A stretch of DNA of 64,000 nt from Candidatus Poribacteria bacterium (GCA_026004875.1 BPJZ01000001.1:126001-190000), one strand, 5' to 3'; counted from the stretch's first letter, positions 1 to 11,116 are shown. The notes: generated from the sequence alone by a model not told the origin. Numbers and translations: made by a program.

Positions 1-1764
1 CAAGAGTCCCCGCCGGCGACCGTTGGGACGATCGAAGGCCGAGTGGTGGGGGCTGAAGGCCAAGAGGAGTGGACGGTCGTCGAGGTCTACGACAGCCCTG
101 CGCTGATGAGCCCGGTCGCCTCGGTGCGGGTGGAGCCGGACGGCACCTTTCGAGCAGAGCTACCGACGGGAAGCTACTACTTGATTGCCAACGTGGATCG
201 GGACCACAATGGCTTGATCAGTCCGACGGACGCGGTGGGGGCTTACGGGACGGCGGACATCCTGGAGAGTCCACCCCAGCCGGTCCGGGTGGAAGGCCAG
301 CAGGTTACAGTCGAAATCCGGATCGCCAACGCCTACGACGACCGGGGTCAGATCGTTCGACTGAACCCGGAAGAGCAGGAGAGCGCCCCTCCTCCTAGCG
401 GCATCTCCGGGCGCATCCTCTGGGACGGCCAGCAACCGGCTCAGGCGTGGATTTTAGCCGCCTCCTCGCCGGACTTTTCCGACGCGCCGATCTATCCGGT
501 GCTTTTGGACGCCTTTGGGAACTACCGTCTCTCCCTCCCTCCCGGCGAATACTATCTGATGGCTATCGTCGAAGGGCCTGGAGATCAACAGGTAGGAATG
601 GGGGACGGGATCGCCGTCTACGGCACTCGGGACGTGCTCTCTGGCACGCCCCAACCGGTGACCGTCTGGGAAGGCCGAGTCACGCCGTACGTGTTCTTCT
701 GGGTCCGGGCGATCGCCACCGACAGTGAGGGAGGGTACGCCGTCCTGGACGACGGTCAGCGGGAGTACATCCGCCGCCGGTACGGCGAGCCGAACGATCG
801 GTTCCGATACACGCGAAACGGAAAGACCATCGAGGAGTGGGTCTATTGGCTCCGGGGCTTTTCGTTCCGGTTTGTTGCAGAAGGCCCCGGTTGGCACCTG
901 GACGACGTGGAGCGGTTCACTCCGAACTTAGAGGCCTTGGAGCGTCTTCGTCCGGAGGACCTGGACTTAACGCCTTCGTTTGTAGCCCAATCGCTCGTTC
1001 CGGCGGTCGTTTACTACACGATTGACCATGCCGTTTGGGCGCTCTTTCCGGACGGCTCTCAGGAGCCGCTCGCACCGGGGGGCGATCCCGTTCCAGCCCC
1101 TGGGGGGTTGATCTGTCGGGACGAGAGCGGAAACGTCGTTCGGATAGACCTCGCCGGAGGCTCTTCGGCGGTGCTTCTTCCAGCGGCGATGGGAGTGGGG
1201 GAGCTGGCGCTCTCGCCCGACGGCGGCCTGATCGCCTACACGCGTCGGGGGGAGCTGCGCTTCCGCCTTCTGGCGACCGGTGAAGAGCGGGCGCCGATGC
1301 TCCCTCTAGAGGGCGTTGAAGGACTCTCATGGCATCTGGACGGACGCGTTTTGGCCTTCTCGGCTCGTGATCCGGAACGGCCCGAAGCCGGTCGAAACCT
1401 TTACCTGTACGATGCAGCAAGCGACCACCTTGAGCCGCTGCTAGAAGGCTCCACCGAGGACTTTTCGCCCCGCTGGTCCCCCACAGACGGGGAACGGCTC
1501 GCCTTCGTTCGAATGGAGGAGGGACGCGCTCAGATATGGACGGCTCGCATCGCGCTGGACGGGAAGATCGCCGAACAGCGCCTCACCCGCTTCGGTGGCG
1601 AGGACCCTTCCTGGCTCCCGGACGGCTCCGGCCTGGTCTACCGCACCAACGGCCAACTCTGGACGGTGGACTTAGAAACCCAGACCGCTCGCCCCTTGCT
1701 GGTCAACGGTGAGCCGATCCTGGCCGAGCAGGTGGCCGTCTCGCCGCAACCGATCACTCAGTAG
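1..1764 (+). CDS. Secreted beta-propeller protein with GWxTD-like segment, 5' end missing
   Basis: The frame is open from base 1, so the gene begins before the window; 587 residues are visible. Two tandem repeats of about 100 residues come first (roughly 10-115 and 130-235), each ending in a YGT(A/R)D(I/V)L motif. The first repeat holds DRDHNGLISPTD, which looks like a calcium-binding loop. Residues about 240-295 (YIRRRYGEPND, then EEWVYW) resemble part of a GWxTD domain. The C-terminal 250 residues contain repeated propeller blades of the TolB/WD40-like type (LSPDGGLIAYTR, WHLDGRVLAFS, WLPDGSGLVYR). An envelope or extracellular role is inferred from these modules. The substrate is unknown and any signal peptide would lie outside the window. 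Confidence 0.7.
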   Translation, partial: QESPPATVGTIEGRVVGAEGQEEWTVVEVYDSPALMSPVASVRVEPDGTFRAELPTGSYYLIANVDRDHNGLISPTDAVGAYGTADILESPPQPVRVEGQQVTVEIRIANAYDDRGQIVRLNPEEQESAPPPSGISGRILWDGQQPAQAWILAASSPDFSDAPIYPVLLDAFGNYRLSLPPGEYYLMAIVEGPGDQQVGMGDGIAVYGTRDVLSGTPQPVTVWEGRVTPYVFFWVRAIATDSEGGYAVLDDGQREYIRRRYGEPNDRFRYTRNGKTIEEWVYWLRGFSFRFVAEGPGWHLDDVERFTPNLEALERLRPEDLDLTPSFVAQSLVPAVVYYTIDHAVWALFPDGSQEPLAPGGDPVPAPGGLICRDESGNVVRIDLAGGSSAVLLPAAMGVGELALSPDGGLIAYTRRGELRFRLLATGEERAPMLPLEGVEGLSWHLDGRVLAFSARDPERPEAGRNLYLYDAASDHLEPLLEGSTEDFSPRWSPTDGERLAFVRMEEGRAQIWTARIALDGKIAEQRLTRFGGEDPSWLPDGSGLVYRTNGQLWTVDLETQTARPLLVNGEPILAEQVAVSPQPITQ

Positions 1765-1823
1765 TAGGCTTTTCTGCAGGGGATCTTCTACCCACCGGCC
1801 TGGAGCGGAGGGAGAGATCGACC

Positions 1824-2777
1824 ATGCAGATCGCACGGGAGCGAAACGAAATGGGGGAATTCGTGAGACAGGAGGATGCCTTCCGGGAGTGGGTCACCCG
1901 CGACGGCTCTTCAGGGTACCCCGCTGAGCCAGGGCGGTATCACCTTTATGTTTCGCTAGCTTGCCCCTGGGCCCACCGGGTAATCATCGTTCGGAAGCTG
2001 AAACGGCTCGAAGGGGTGATCGGCATGACCGTCGTGGACCCGATTCGAGACGAACGGGGGTGGGCCTTCCGAGACGGGCCGGGCCACTCGCGGGACCCGA
2101 TCAACGGGTTCCGGTATCTCATCGAGGCTTATCGGGCCACCGATCCCCACTTCGAGGGCCGAGCGACCGTTCCGGTGCTGTGGGACACGCGGACCCGCCG
2201 GATTGTCAACAACTCCGAAGACGACATCACCCGGATGCTGAACAGCGAGTTTAACGACTTCACCGATAGCGACTTGGACCTCTACCCGGAGCCGCTCCGG
2301 AAGGAGATAGATCGCGTGAACGAGCGGCTTTACCACAATCTAAACGACGGAGTCTATCGGGCCGGATTCGCAGGGACTCAGGCAGCCTATGAGCGGGCGG
2401 CCCGTGCCGTCTTTGAGACGCTTGACTGGCTCGAAGAACGGCTCTCCGGGCAGCGGTACGTCATGGGAGATCGGATGACCGAGACGGACTGGCGGCTCTT
2501 TCCAACTCTCATCCGCTTCGATCCGGTTTACTACGTGCACTTCAAGTGCAACCTTCGCCGGATTGTGGACTACCCCAATCTTTGGGGGTACCTCCGGGAC
2601 CTGTATCAACATGAGGGGATCGCCGAGACGGTTAACTTCGACCACATCAAGCGGCATTACTACATGACCCATCCGGAGATCAACCCAACGCGCCTTGTTC
2701 CTATCGGGCCGGAGCTGGATCTCTGGGAGCCGCACGGACGAGAACGGCTTGGCGGGATGAGCGCTTCCGCCGATTGA
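1824..2777 (+). CDS. yqjG: Glutathionyl-hydroquinone reductase (GST family, Xi class)
   Basis: The 317-residue product matches the glutathionyl-hydroquinone reductase family (YqjG/ECM4), which reduces glutathionyl-hydroquinones in the cytoplasm. The family motif CPWAHR places the catalytic Cys at residue 47, in an N-terminal thioredoxin-like domain (about 37-150). An all-helical GST domain follows (about 160-300). Length matches the family norm of about 320. The start ATG has GGAGGGAGA about 6 bases upstream; a second ATG at 1851 is less well placed. It stands alone between the preceding propeller gene and the MazG-like gene. Glutathione use is inferred from the family only. Confidence 0.88.
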   Translation: MQIARERNEMGEFVRQEDAFREWVTRDGSSGYPAEPGRYHLYVSLACPWAHRVIIVRKLKRLEGVIGMTVVDPIRDERGWAFRDGPGHSRDPINGFRYLIEAYRATDPHFEGRATVPVLWDTRTRRIVNNSEDDITRMLNSEFNDFTDSDLDLYPEPLRKEIDRVNERLYHNLNDGVYRAGFAGTQAAYERAARAVFETLDWLEERLSGQRYVMGDRMTETDWRLFPTLIRFDPVYYVHFKCNLRRIVDYPNLWGYLRDLYQHEGIAETVNFDHIKRHYYMTHPEINPTRLVPIGPELDLWEPHGRERLGGMSASAD

Positions 2778-2939
2778 GGGTGTCAGGGTGCGATGGCTCC
2801 GTTTTGAGAGCTCGGACTTTCGACGGGTCTGGAACCCTTAGCGGCAGACCGATCCGGGGGCGTCTGGGGATCTCCCTTGCCAATCGCTAGAGGATGTGGT
2901 TCTCTCTGGGCACGGAGCGGAGTTCCAGGAGCAGAGGCG

Positions 2940-3293
2940 GTGGGATTACGCGCTCTTCAAGAAGAGGTGGACCGCTGGATTCGGACGGTCGGGGTGCGGT
3001 ACTTCTCGGAGATGACCAATCTGGCGATTCTGATGGAGGAGGTCGGGGAGGTGGCCCGCATCTTCGCCCGGCGGTACGGCGACCAGGTCCCCAAGCAGAA
3101 CGAGCCCCCCATGGAGTTGGCGGAGGAGCTCGCCGACGTGCTCTTTGTGCTGCTTTGTCTAGCGAACCAAACCGGCGTGGACTTGGAAGCGGCCTTTCGC
3201 CAGAAGATGGCGGCACGGACGCAGCGGGACGCTCGACGACATCGGGAGAACCCGAAGCTCGCTCGACCAAGCGGAGATGAGACCCCGGAGTAA
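2940..3293 (+). CDS. MazG-like nucleotide pyrophosphohydrolase
   Basis: A small (117-residue) all-alpha MazG-type hydrolase, a family that cleaves nucleoside triphosphates or related nucleotides to monophosphate and pyrophosphate. The expected metal-binding pattern is visible as EEVGE followed by ELADVL (E-x2-D). I chose the GTG at 2940 because AGGAG lies 8 bases upstream and the MazG fold begins right there (LRALQEEVDRW). A TTG at 2877 would add 21 residues that do not resemble the family. The substrate cannot be told from sequence. It sits directly before the long operon that ends with ygfZ. Confidence 0.78.
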   Translation: MGLRALQEEVDRWIRTVGVRYFSEMTNLAILMEEVGEVARIFARRYGDQVPKQNEPPMELAEELADVLFVLLCLANQTGVDLEAAFRQKMAARTQRDARRHRENPKLARPSGDETPE

Positions 3294-3350
3294 CGGGCGT
3301 CCCGCAGCCCAGGGCGTTTGAGAGGAGAGGACCACCAGACAAATCCAGCG

Positions 3351-4721
3351 ATGGACGATCCCTCGACACTTTTTAGTTTCAGTCCGTTTCTTCTGCCGAT
3401 CTTGCTTCTCTTTTCGGCGTTCTTTTCGAGTGCGGAGACCGCCGTCTTTTCGCTCTCGGCTTGGGAAGTACATCGCCTTCGCGAGCGTCCCGTCGGGATC
3501 AACCGGATGCTTCTTGGGCTGGTGGACAACCCTCGTCGCCTGTTGATTACCTCGCTAATTGGAAACACCTTCGTCAACATCGGGTTTGCGACGCTGTTCA
3601 CGTCGCTGTCGCTCCGAATCGTTCACGATCGGATGGGAGCGGCTACGTCAACGGCGCTGACCGTTGCGACCGTCGGCTCGACGGCGTTGCTGTTGCTCTT
3701 TGGCGAGATCGCCCCTAAGACCTACGCGATTCGCTACGCCTACCGGATGGCCCGGCTGGTGGCGCCGGTGCTGTGGCTGTTCTCCTGGCTCCTGACGCCC
3801 CTCCGGTGGCTGGTCCGTCTTGCCGTAGACCTGACGCTTCGCGTGGTCGGGGCGCAGGGAATGGAGGTCTCCGGGACGGTGACCCAGGAGGAGATTCGGG
3901 AGATCGTCCGCTCCGGTGAGGAGATGGGCGCACTCGCCGAGACGGAGGGACGCGTCATCGAACGCATCCTAGAGCTGCGCGAGATGACGGCGAAGGACAT
4001 CATGGTTCCCCGGACCGACATGGTCGCCGTTCCGATTACGACCTCCGTCGAAGAGGCGCTCCAGGTGGCCAAGGTGGCCGGGCACTCCCGACTGCCGGTC
4101 TATCAACAGACGCTCGATCAGGTCGTCGCCATCTTCGTGGTAAAGGCCCTGCCCCGGGTGCGCCATCTCCCGGGACTAATGGAGAAGAGCCTCGGGACCC
4201 TCCTGGAGGAGCTGAGCCGTTCCCCCAGGACGCGCGAAACACTGCTCCATAGCCCGCTGATCGTGCCGGAGTCGCGCCGTTTAGACGCGCTCCTGCGTGA
4301 CTTCTCCCAAGCGGGCATTCAGATGGCCATCGTCGTGGACGAATACGGCGGGACCGCTGGACTGGTCACCCTGGAAGACGTGATTGAGGTGATCGTCGGT
4401 CAGATCGTGGACGAGTACGACGAGCTGATCGAGCAAGACTTAGGCGAGGAGCTGACCGGCGAAGCGCTGGAGCGGGGCATTCAACTTCCGGCACGGATGA
4501 GCCTACGGCTGGCGCGGCGGCTGTTGCGCGCTCCGTTGCACTCCCAAGAGGCCGACACGCTCGGTGGGTACGTTTACCACCTCCTTGGGCGGGTGCCGGT
4601 TCCCGGGGAGACCGTTCAAGACGAGCAGGGATTTGAATTCGCCGTCATAGCGATGAGCGGAGCGCGAATTCAACGGGTTCTGGTTCGCCGCCTTCGTCCC
4701 CCTGAGGAGGAAGAGGAGTGA
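3351..4721 (+). CDS. CNNM/CorC-family protein (DUF21 - CBS pair - CorC_HlyC), copy 1
   Basis: A 456-residue inner-membrane protein of the CorB/CorC/HlyC (CNNM) family, whose members are linked to Mg2+ or cobalt export or tolerance. Membrane segments of the DUF21 domain occupy about residues 5-150, beginning with the family's FFSSAETAVFSLS motif. Two CBS domains follow (about 215-345, with DIMVPRTDM and VVDEYGGTAGLVTLED). A CorC_HlyC transporter-associated domain ends the protein (about 365-450). I prefer ATG 3351 over an upstream TTG at 3318, which would put the AGGAGAGG purine run inside the gene. Its stop overlaps the GTG of a paralogue by 4 bases, suggesting translational coupling. Confidence 0.88.
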   Translation: MDDPSTLFSFSPFLLPILLLFSAFFSSAETAVFSLSAWEVHRLRERPVGINRMLLGLVDNPRRLLITSLIGNTFVNIGFATLFTSLSLRIVHDRMGAATSTALTVATVGSTALLLLFGEIAPKTYAIRYAYRMARLVAPVLWLFSWLLTPLRWLVRLAVDLTLRVVGAQGMEVSGTVTQEEIREIVRSGEEMGALAETEGRVIERILELREMTAKDIMVPRTDMVAVPITTSVEEALQVAKVAGHSRLPVYQQTLDQVVAIFVVKALPRVRHLPGLMEKSLGTLLEELSRSPRTRETLLHSPLIVPESRRLDALLRDFSQAGIQMAIVVDEYGGTAGLVTLEDVIEVIVGQIVDEYDELIEQDLGEELTGEALERGIQLPARMSLRLARRLLRAPLHSQEADTLGGYVYHLLGRVPVPGETVQDEQGFEFAVIAMSGARIQRVLVRRLRPPEEEEE

Positions 4722-6148
4722 GCGACAGGGCGCCAGTAATCGGTCCTGGGCTAGCGGCGCGCGGGCTGCTCGCTGCCTGGGTGCTGTTGGGGGGGCTGGG
4801 GACGGCCGTCCTAGCTCAGACCACCCCTCTTCCCCAGTCGGTGAGGAACGGGGTGCTCCTCGTCTACCTGGGGCTGGTTCTGGTGGGAATTCTCGCTTCG
4901 GCCTTCTTTTCGGGCTCGGAGACGGCGTTTCTCTCAGCCAACCGCGCCCGGCTCCAGAGCCTGGCCGAAGCGGGCAACCGGCGGGCGAGCGCCGCGCTGC
5001 GGCTCAGCCGACATCGGGAACGGACGCAAGCGATGCTCCTGCTGGGCACCAACTTTGCCAACGTTCTAGCCGCGGCCGGCTCGCTCAAGTTCCTGGACGT
5101 GGCCTTCCCTGCGCTGGACCCCGACAGCCGAGACCTGATCAACACCGCGGTCATGACCCCGCTGATCCTGCTGCTGGCCGAGATTCTCCCCAAAGCGGTC
5201 GCCCGGGCCCGCCCGGATGCTCTCTGGACCGGCGTCGGACCGGCGCTGCTGCTTATCGATCGGTTGCTCCGGCCGATCAGCTTGACGATGCTGGGGATCG
5301 TCTCCCTGTTGATGCGGCTGACCGGCCAGGAGGGGCAACCCCAAATCCTCACCCGTGAGGACCTTCGACGCCTTGCGGAGGTGGGGGAGGCCTCCGGCGT
5401 CCTCGCTCGACAACACCGACGGATGATCGACGCGGTGCTGGACCTTCCCCAGCTCCGCGTTGAGTCGGTTATGCGGCCGCTCTCGGAGGTGATCTCCGTC
5501 CCGGAGGGAACGCCAATTGAAGACTTCCTGGCCCTCGTCGCCGAACACGGCCACTCCCGAATTCCGGTCTATCGGGATCGGGTGGATCGAATCGTCGGGC
5601 TGGTTTACGTGCTCGATGTGATCTATTCCCCGACCGCCGCGGACACCATTGACCACTTTATTCGGCGAGAGTTACTCTTTGTACCGGAATCCAAGCGCGT
5701 CGCGACGCTGCTGACGGAGCTTCGTTTCCGTGGAAACCCGATGGCCTTCGTGGTGGACGAGTACGGAGGCGTCGTCGGCATTGTCACGATCGAGGACCTG
5801 ATCGAGGAGATTGTTGGGGAGATCCGCGACGAGCGGGACGAGCCGGAGGAGGGCTTTCAGGTCGACCGCGCGACGCGCACGATCCTCTGCGAAGGGCGGG
5901 CTTCTGTTGAGGCCCTCAACGAGGTCCTTGGTGAGTGGAGCGCAAGCTTGCCGGAAGGGGATTACGAGACGATCGCTGGGCTGGTTCTGGATCGGCTGGA
6001 CCGCATCCCCAAGCCGGGCGACGCCATTCAGGTAGGGCGGGTGCGGGTTCTGGTCCTCGAGGCCGACGAGCGGAGTGTTCGGCGCCTTCAACTAAGCTTG
6101 CTTTCTAAGAGCGAAGGCCCAGAAGAGGCCGATCGGGAGGAACGATGA
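4718..6148 (+). CDS. CNNM/CorC-family protein (DUF21 - CBS pair - CorC_HlyC), copy 2
   Basis: A 476-residue paralogue of the preceding gene with the same order of domains: DUF21 membrane domain with FFSGSETAFLSANRA (about residue 62 onward), two CBS domains (about 245-375, with SVMRPLSEV and VVDEYGGVVGIVTIED) and a CorC_HlyC domain (about 385-460). Unlike copy 1 it has an extra hydrophobic N-terminal stretch (LLAAWVLLGGLGTAVLAQ) that could be a signal peptide or additional helix. GTG start inside a GTGA overlap with copy 1; its own TGA overlaps the next ATG. The pair may form a heterodimer, which is inference. Confidence 0.87.
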   Translation: MSDRAPVIGPGLAARGLLAAWVLLGGLGTAVLAQTTPLPQSVRNGVLLVYLGLVLVGILASAFFSGSETAFLSANRARLQSLAEAGNRRASAALRLSRHRERTQAMLLLGTNFANVLAAAGSLKFLDVAFPALDPDSRDLINTAVMTPLILLLAEILPKAVARARPDALWTGVGPALLLIDRLLRPISLTMLGIVSLLMRLTGQEGQPQILTREDLRRLAEVGEASGVLARQHRRMIDAVLDLPQLRVESVMRPLSEVISVPEGTPIEDFLALVAEHGHSRIPVYRDRVDRIVGLVYVLDVIYSPTAADTIDHFIRRELLFVPESKRVATLLTELRFRGNPMAFVVDEYGGVVGIVTIEDLIEEIVGEIRDERDEPEEGFQVDRATRTILCEGRASVEALNEVLGEWSASLPEGDYETIAGLVLDRLDRIPKPGDAIQVGRVRVLVLEADERSVRRLQLSLLSKSEGPEEADREER

Positions 6149-6537
6149 TGGCCACCCAGGAGCAGACCGGATATCCACAGCCAAGTTTCGAGGCATTGGT
6201 GAACTTCTTCCTGGAACAGGCCTTCTTAGGGCTGGGAGCGGTCAAGCGGCCCGACTCAGACGAGCCGCTGATCAACCTTCCCTTTGCCCGGTTTGTGATC
6301 GATCTGCTAGAGGTCGTCGAGGAGAAGACGGAAGGGAACCTGACCGCGCCGGAGCGGAACTACCTCCGGAACAAGCTCTACGACCTGCGGATGGCCTACG
6401 TTCGGGTCGCTGAAGCTCAAAAGGCAGCCCAGGAGAAAAGAGCAACAGCGGAAGCGAAATCCCAGCAGAGTGCGGAGTCCCCCGGCCCTTCGCCGGAGGA
6501 CGACTTGAAAGCGGCTTCAGATTCCAAGGAGGGATAA
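6145..6537 (+). CDS. DUF1844 domain-containing protein
   Basis: A 130-residue cytoplasmic protein of the DUF1844 family, function unknown. The conserved region (about 10-95) includes FFLEQAFLGLG, LPFARFVIDLLEVVEEKT and the family hallmark GNLT followed by NKLYDLRMAYV. The last 35 residues are a low-complexity tail rich in Ala, Glu, Ser and Lys, probably disordered. The ATG overlaps the stop of the upstream gene; another ATG lies 3 bases on. The MEMO-like gene begins 2 bases after this stop, so this is an internal operon gene. Confidence 0.82.
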   Translation: MMATQEQTGYPQPSFEALVNFFLEQAFLGLGAVKRPDSDEPLINLPFARFVIDLLEVVEEKTEGNLTAPERNYLRNKLYDLRMAYVRVAEAQKAAQEKRATAEAKSQQSAESPGPSPEDDLKAASDSKEG

Positions 6538-6539
6538 CG

Positions 6540-7424
6540 ATGCGCTCGGCACCCTACGACCGGCCGCCGGCGGTCGCTGGTCAGTTCTATCCGGACGACC
6601 CGGAACAGCTCCGAAGGATGGTGGATCGCTTCCTCTCCGCCGTTCCGGAGCAACCGCTTCAGGGCGCGATGGAGGGGATCATCGTGCCGCATGCGGGGTA
6701 CATCTATTCGGGGCCGGTGGCCGCCCATGCATTTGCTCGATTAAAGGGAAAGCAATACGACTCGGTGGTCATGCTAGGCCCCAGCCACTACTACCGGTTT
6801 CCGGGGGCCGCGGTCCACGGACGGGGTTCGTTCCGGACGCCGTTGGGGTCGGTGCCGGTGGATGAGGAGCTCGCCGCGGAGCTGATCGCCTTCGACCCGC
6901 AGACCTTTCACGACAACCCTGCCGTGCACGTGCCGGAGCACGACCTTGAGGTCCAGCTGCCGTTTTTGCAGCGGATTCTTCCGCCGTTTCGGATTGTTCC
7001 GATCCTCCAGTCGGACTTTTCTGAGGAGAACTGCCGCCGCATCGCCGACGGGCTCACCCGTGTCTTAGAGGGAAAGAACGCGCTGCTTTTGGTCACCACC
7101 GATCTGGCCCACTATCCGGCCTATCAGGACGCCGTTCGTTCCGACCAAGCGATGATCGAGGCGATCGTCTCCTTCGATCCCCAGGAGGTGCGTCGGCGAG
7201 AGGCGGAGTTCCTCGCGCAGGCAATTCCCAACCTGCACGTGACCATGTGCGGGACCGGGCCGGTGATCTCGGGGATCTATACCGCCAAAAACCTGGGCGC
7301 CGATGGCTTCCAGCCGCTGAAGTACGCCAACTCCGGCGACGTCCCCGGCGGTTCGAAGTACCAGGTCGTCGGGTACGTCAGTGGCGCCTTTTACGACACT
7401 CACGCCCCCGCATCAGGAAGATAG
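6540..7424 (+). CDS. amrB: AmmeMemoRadiSam system protein B (MEMO1-like)
   Basis: A 294-residue MEMO-family protein, structurally related to class III extradiol dioxygenases. Family signatures are GIIVPHAGYIYSGPVAAHAF (about 42-61), LGPSHY (about 79-84), SFRTPLGSV, PEHDLEVQLPFLQ and LLVTTDLAHYP; conserved His residues lie in these motifs. MEMO proteins occur with AMMECR1 proteins and a radical SAM enzyme in the AmmeMemoRadiSam system, whose chemistry is unsettled. Protein A follows 7 bases downstream, but no radical SAM gene is in the window. Length and N-terminus (RPPAVAGQFYP) are typical. Confidence 0.9.
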   Translation: MRSAPYDRPPAVAGQFYPDDPEQLRRMVDRFLSAVPEQPLQGAMEGIIVPHAGYIYSGPVAAHAFARLKGKQYDSVVMLGPSHYYRFPGAAVHGRGSFRTPLGSVPVDEELAAELIAFDPQTFHDNPAVHVPEHDLEVQLPFLQRILPPFRIVPILQSDFSEENCRRIADGLTRVLEGKNALLLVTTDLAHYPAYQDAVRSDQAMIEAIVSFDPQEVRRREAEFLAQAIPNLHVTMCGTGPVISGIYTAKNLGADGFQPLKYANSGDVPGGSKYQVVGYVSGAFYDTHAPASGR

Positions 7425-7431
7425 AAGACAG

Positions 7432-8033
7432 ATGAGCGAAGTAAGTTCTCCGGAGTTCTTGGACGAGACGGCGCAGAAGGCCTTGCTGCGTCTCGCACGG
7501 GAGACGATCGAGGCTTTCCTGAACGGGCGCCCCTTGCCGCGGATCGAGGACTACGCCTTGCCGCCGGAGGTGGTCCAGCGGTTGAAGACCGAGCGGCGCG
7601 GGGCCTTTGTGACGCTGAAGGGCGGGGGAGCGCTGCGCGGTTGCATCGGTCGGATTCTGGACGATCTGCCCTTGGCCGAGGTAGTCCAGCGGATGGCGAT
7701 CGCTGCTGCCACCGAGGATCCGCGTTTTCCCCGCGTCCTTCCGGAAGAGCTGCCGCTTTTAGAGATCGAAATCTCCGTTCTGACGCCGCCCCGCCGGGTG
7801 AAGGACCTTTCCGAAATTCAGGTCGGAAGGCACGGCCTGATCGTCCGTCGAGGGTGGAACTCCGGCCTACTGCTGCCTCAAGTGCCCGTCGAACAGGGTT
7901 GGAATCGCGATCAGTTCCTCGCCTATACTTGTCTCAAGGCGGGGCTCCCTCCAGGCGCTTGGAGGGACCCAAACACCGTCATCGAGGCGTTTGAGGCACA
8001 GGTCTTCTCAGAAGCGGACTTCAAGGACCAGGC

Positions 8034-8037
<4 letters not shown>
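7432..8037 (+). CDS. amrA: AmmeMemoRadiSam system protein A (AMMECR1-like)
   Basis: A 201-residue AMMECR1-domain protein. The signature LRGCIGRI is present around residue 66, after GAFVTLKGGG. Further family features are MAIAAATEDPRFP, LEIEISVLTPPR and a C-terminal GLPPGAW stretch. I start at ATG 7432 because AGGAAG lies upstream and because the longer frame overlaps amrB. The gene ends in a TGA that overlaps the GTG of hisS by 4 bases. Its reaction is not known; its position between amrB and an aminoacyl-tRNA synthetase suggests housekeeping. Confidence 0.9.
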
Positions 8038-9305
<1,268 letters not shown>

Positions 9306-9336
9306 TCCTCCCTCTTGCTGAAGAAGGTCGAAGGCC

Positions 9337-11116
9337 ATGCAGGCAAAGCGGACCGTCTACTGTGGTCAGTTGCGAAAAGAGCACGTCGGACAGGAGCATT
9401 GTCTGATGGGATGGGTCCAGCGTCACCGGGACCACGGAGGTCTGATCTTTGTGGACCTTCGGGACCGAACGGGAATCGTTCAAGTGGTGATGGACCCTCA
9501 GATCAGTCCTCAGGCGCACCGGGTCGGCGAACGCGTGCGGAGCGAATACGTCCTGGCCGTGGCCGGAAAGGTCCGGGAGCGGATGCCCGGCACCGTCAAC
9601 CCGAACCTCCCGACCGGCGAGGTAGAGCTCGCCGCCGAGACGGTCGAGATTCTCAACCCTGCCCTGACACCCCCCCTTCCCCGTCGAGGACGAGATCACC
9701 GTCGGCGAGGAGGTGCGGCTCAAGTACCGCTACGTTGACATGCGGCGGCCTAAGGTGAATCGGCTCCTTCAGCTTCGCCATCGCGTGGCCCAGACGGTTC
9801 GCCGATACCTGGACGAGCAGGGCTTCATCGAGATTGAGACCCCGATGCTCACCAAGAGCACGCCGGAGGGGGCGCGGGACTTTCTGGTTCCCAGCCGATT
9901 GAATCCGGGGGCCTTCTACGCGCTGCCGCAGAGCCCGCAGCTCTTTAAGCAGATGTTGATGGTTGCCGGGTTCGACCGGTACTTCCAGATCGTCAAGTGC
10001 TTCCGAGACGAGGACCTGCGGGCCGACCGGCAACCGGAGTTCACTCAGATCGACCTCGAAATGTCCTTTGTGGACCGGGACGACGTGTTTCAGGTGGTCG
10101 AGGGGCTCATGGCCGAGGTGTTCCGGCTGATCGGCGTGACGCTGGAGACGCCGTTCCCGCGCATCCCTTATCAGGAGGCGATCGGACGATACGGCACGGA
10201 CAAACCGGACCTACGCTTTGGAATGGAGCTCTGTGACATCGGTCCGATCGCGGCGGAGTCGGAGTTTCGCGTCTTCCGATCGGTCCTGGAGAGGGGCGGA
10301 CTGGTCAAGGGCCTCTGCGTTCCCGGCGGGGCCTCCCTCAGCCGGAGCGAGATTGACGGGCTCACCCGATGGGTGGGCAACTACGGCGCTAAGGGACTGG
10401 CCTGGATGCGCGTCACCGAAGCCGGGCCGGAGTCCACGATTGCGAAGTTCTTTACCGAGGAGCAGCTCCGCCGAATTCAAGAGAAGATGGGCGCAAAGAC
10501 CGGCGACCTATTGCTTTTTGTCGCCGACGTGCCGAAGATCGTCCATCAGTCGCTGGGGGCCCTCCGGAACCACCTCGCCGAGAGGTTGAGCCTGATCCCC
10601 CAAGGGGAGTACCGCTGCGCTTGGATTGTGGACTTCCCTCTTTTTGAGTGGAACGAAGAGGAAGGCCGCTGGGACTCGATGCACCATCCGTTCACCGCTC
10701 CCCATCCGGAGGACCTGGAGCTGCTGGACACCGATCCGGGGAAGGTGCGTTCCCTCGGATACGATTTGGCCGTCAACGGCCAGGAGATCTGGGGCGGTTC
10801 GATCCGAATTCACCGCCGAGAGGTCCAGGAGAAGGTTTTCCGGCTTCTAAAGCTCAGCGACGAAGAGGTGCAGCTGCGCTTTGGGTTCTTCCTAGAGGCG
10901 CTTCAGTATGGGACTCCGCCCCACGGCGGGATCGCCGGAGGCTTTGACCGGCTGGTCGCGCTCCTGGCCGGCGAGGACTCCATCCGGGAGGTCATCCCCT
11001 TCCCCAAGACGCAAAAAGGGGTCTGTCTGGTCACCGGTGCACCCGCTCCCGTTTCCGAAAAGCAACTCGACGAGCTGTTCATTCGGGTACAATTACCGGA
11101 GAAGTCCAAGGGTTAA
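9337..11116 (+). CDS. aspS: Aspartyl-tRNA synthetase, frameshifted by one base
   Basis: Class II synthetase for tRNA-Asp. Residues 1-110 (OB-fold anticodon-binding domain, with GWVQRHRDHGGLIFVDLRDR) are read from ATG 9337 in one frame. The catalytic core, bacterial GAD insertion and C-terminus (FRDEDLRADRQPEFTQIDLE, GGIAGGFDRL) are in the next frame from about 9677. The break is a seven-C run at 9670-9676. With six C the sequence reads TPPFPVEDEITVGEEVRLKY, exactly what bacterial AspRS has there. The repaired protein is 592 residues, the normal length. Because the gene is essential, an extra C from sequencing or assembly is the likeliest cause. Confidence 0.9.

Noticed and set aside
9670-9676. 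Programmed frameshifting in aspS
   Set aside because: No stimulator or family precedent is evident, the break is a plain C run, and many other genes show the same kind of extra base.
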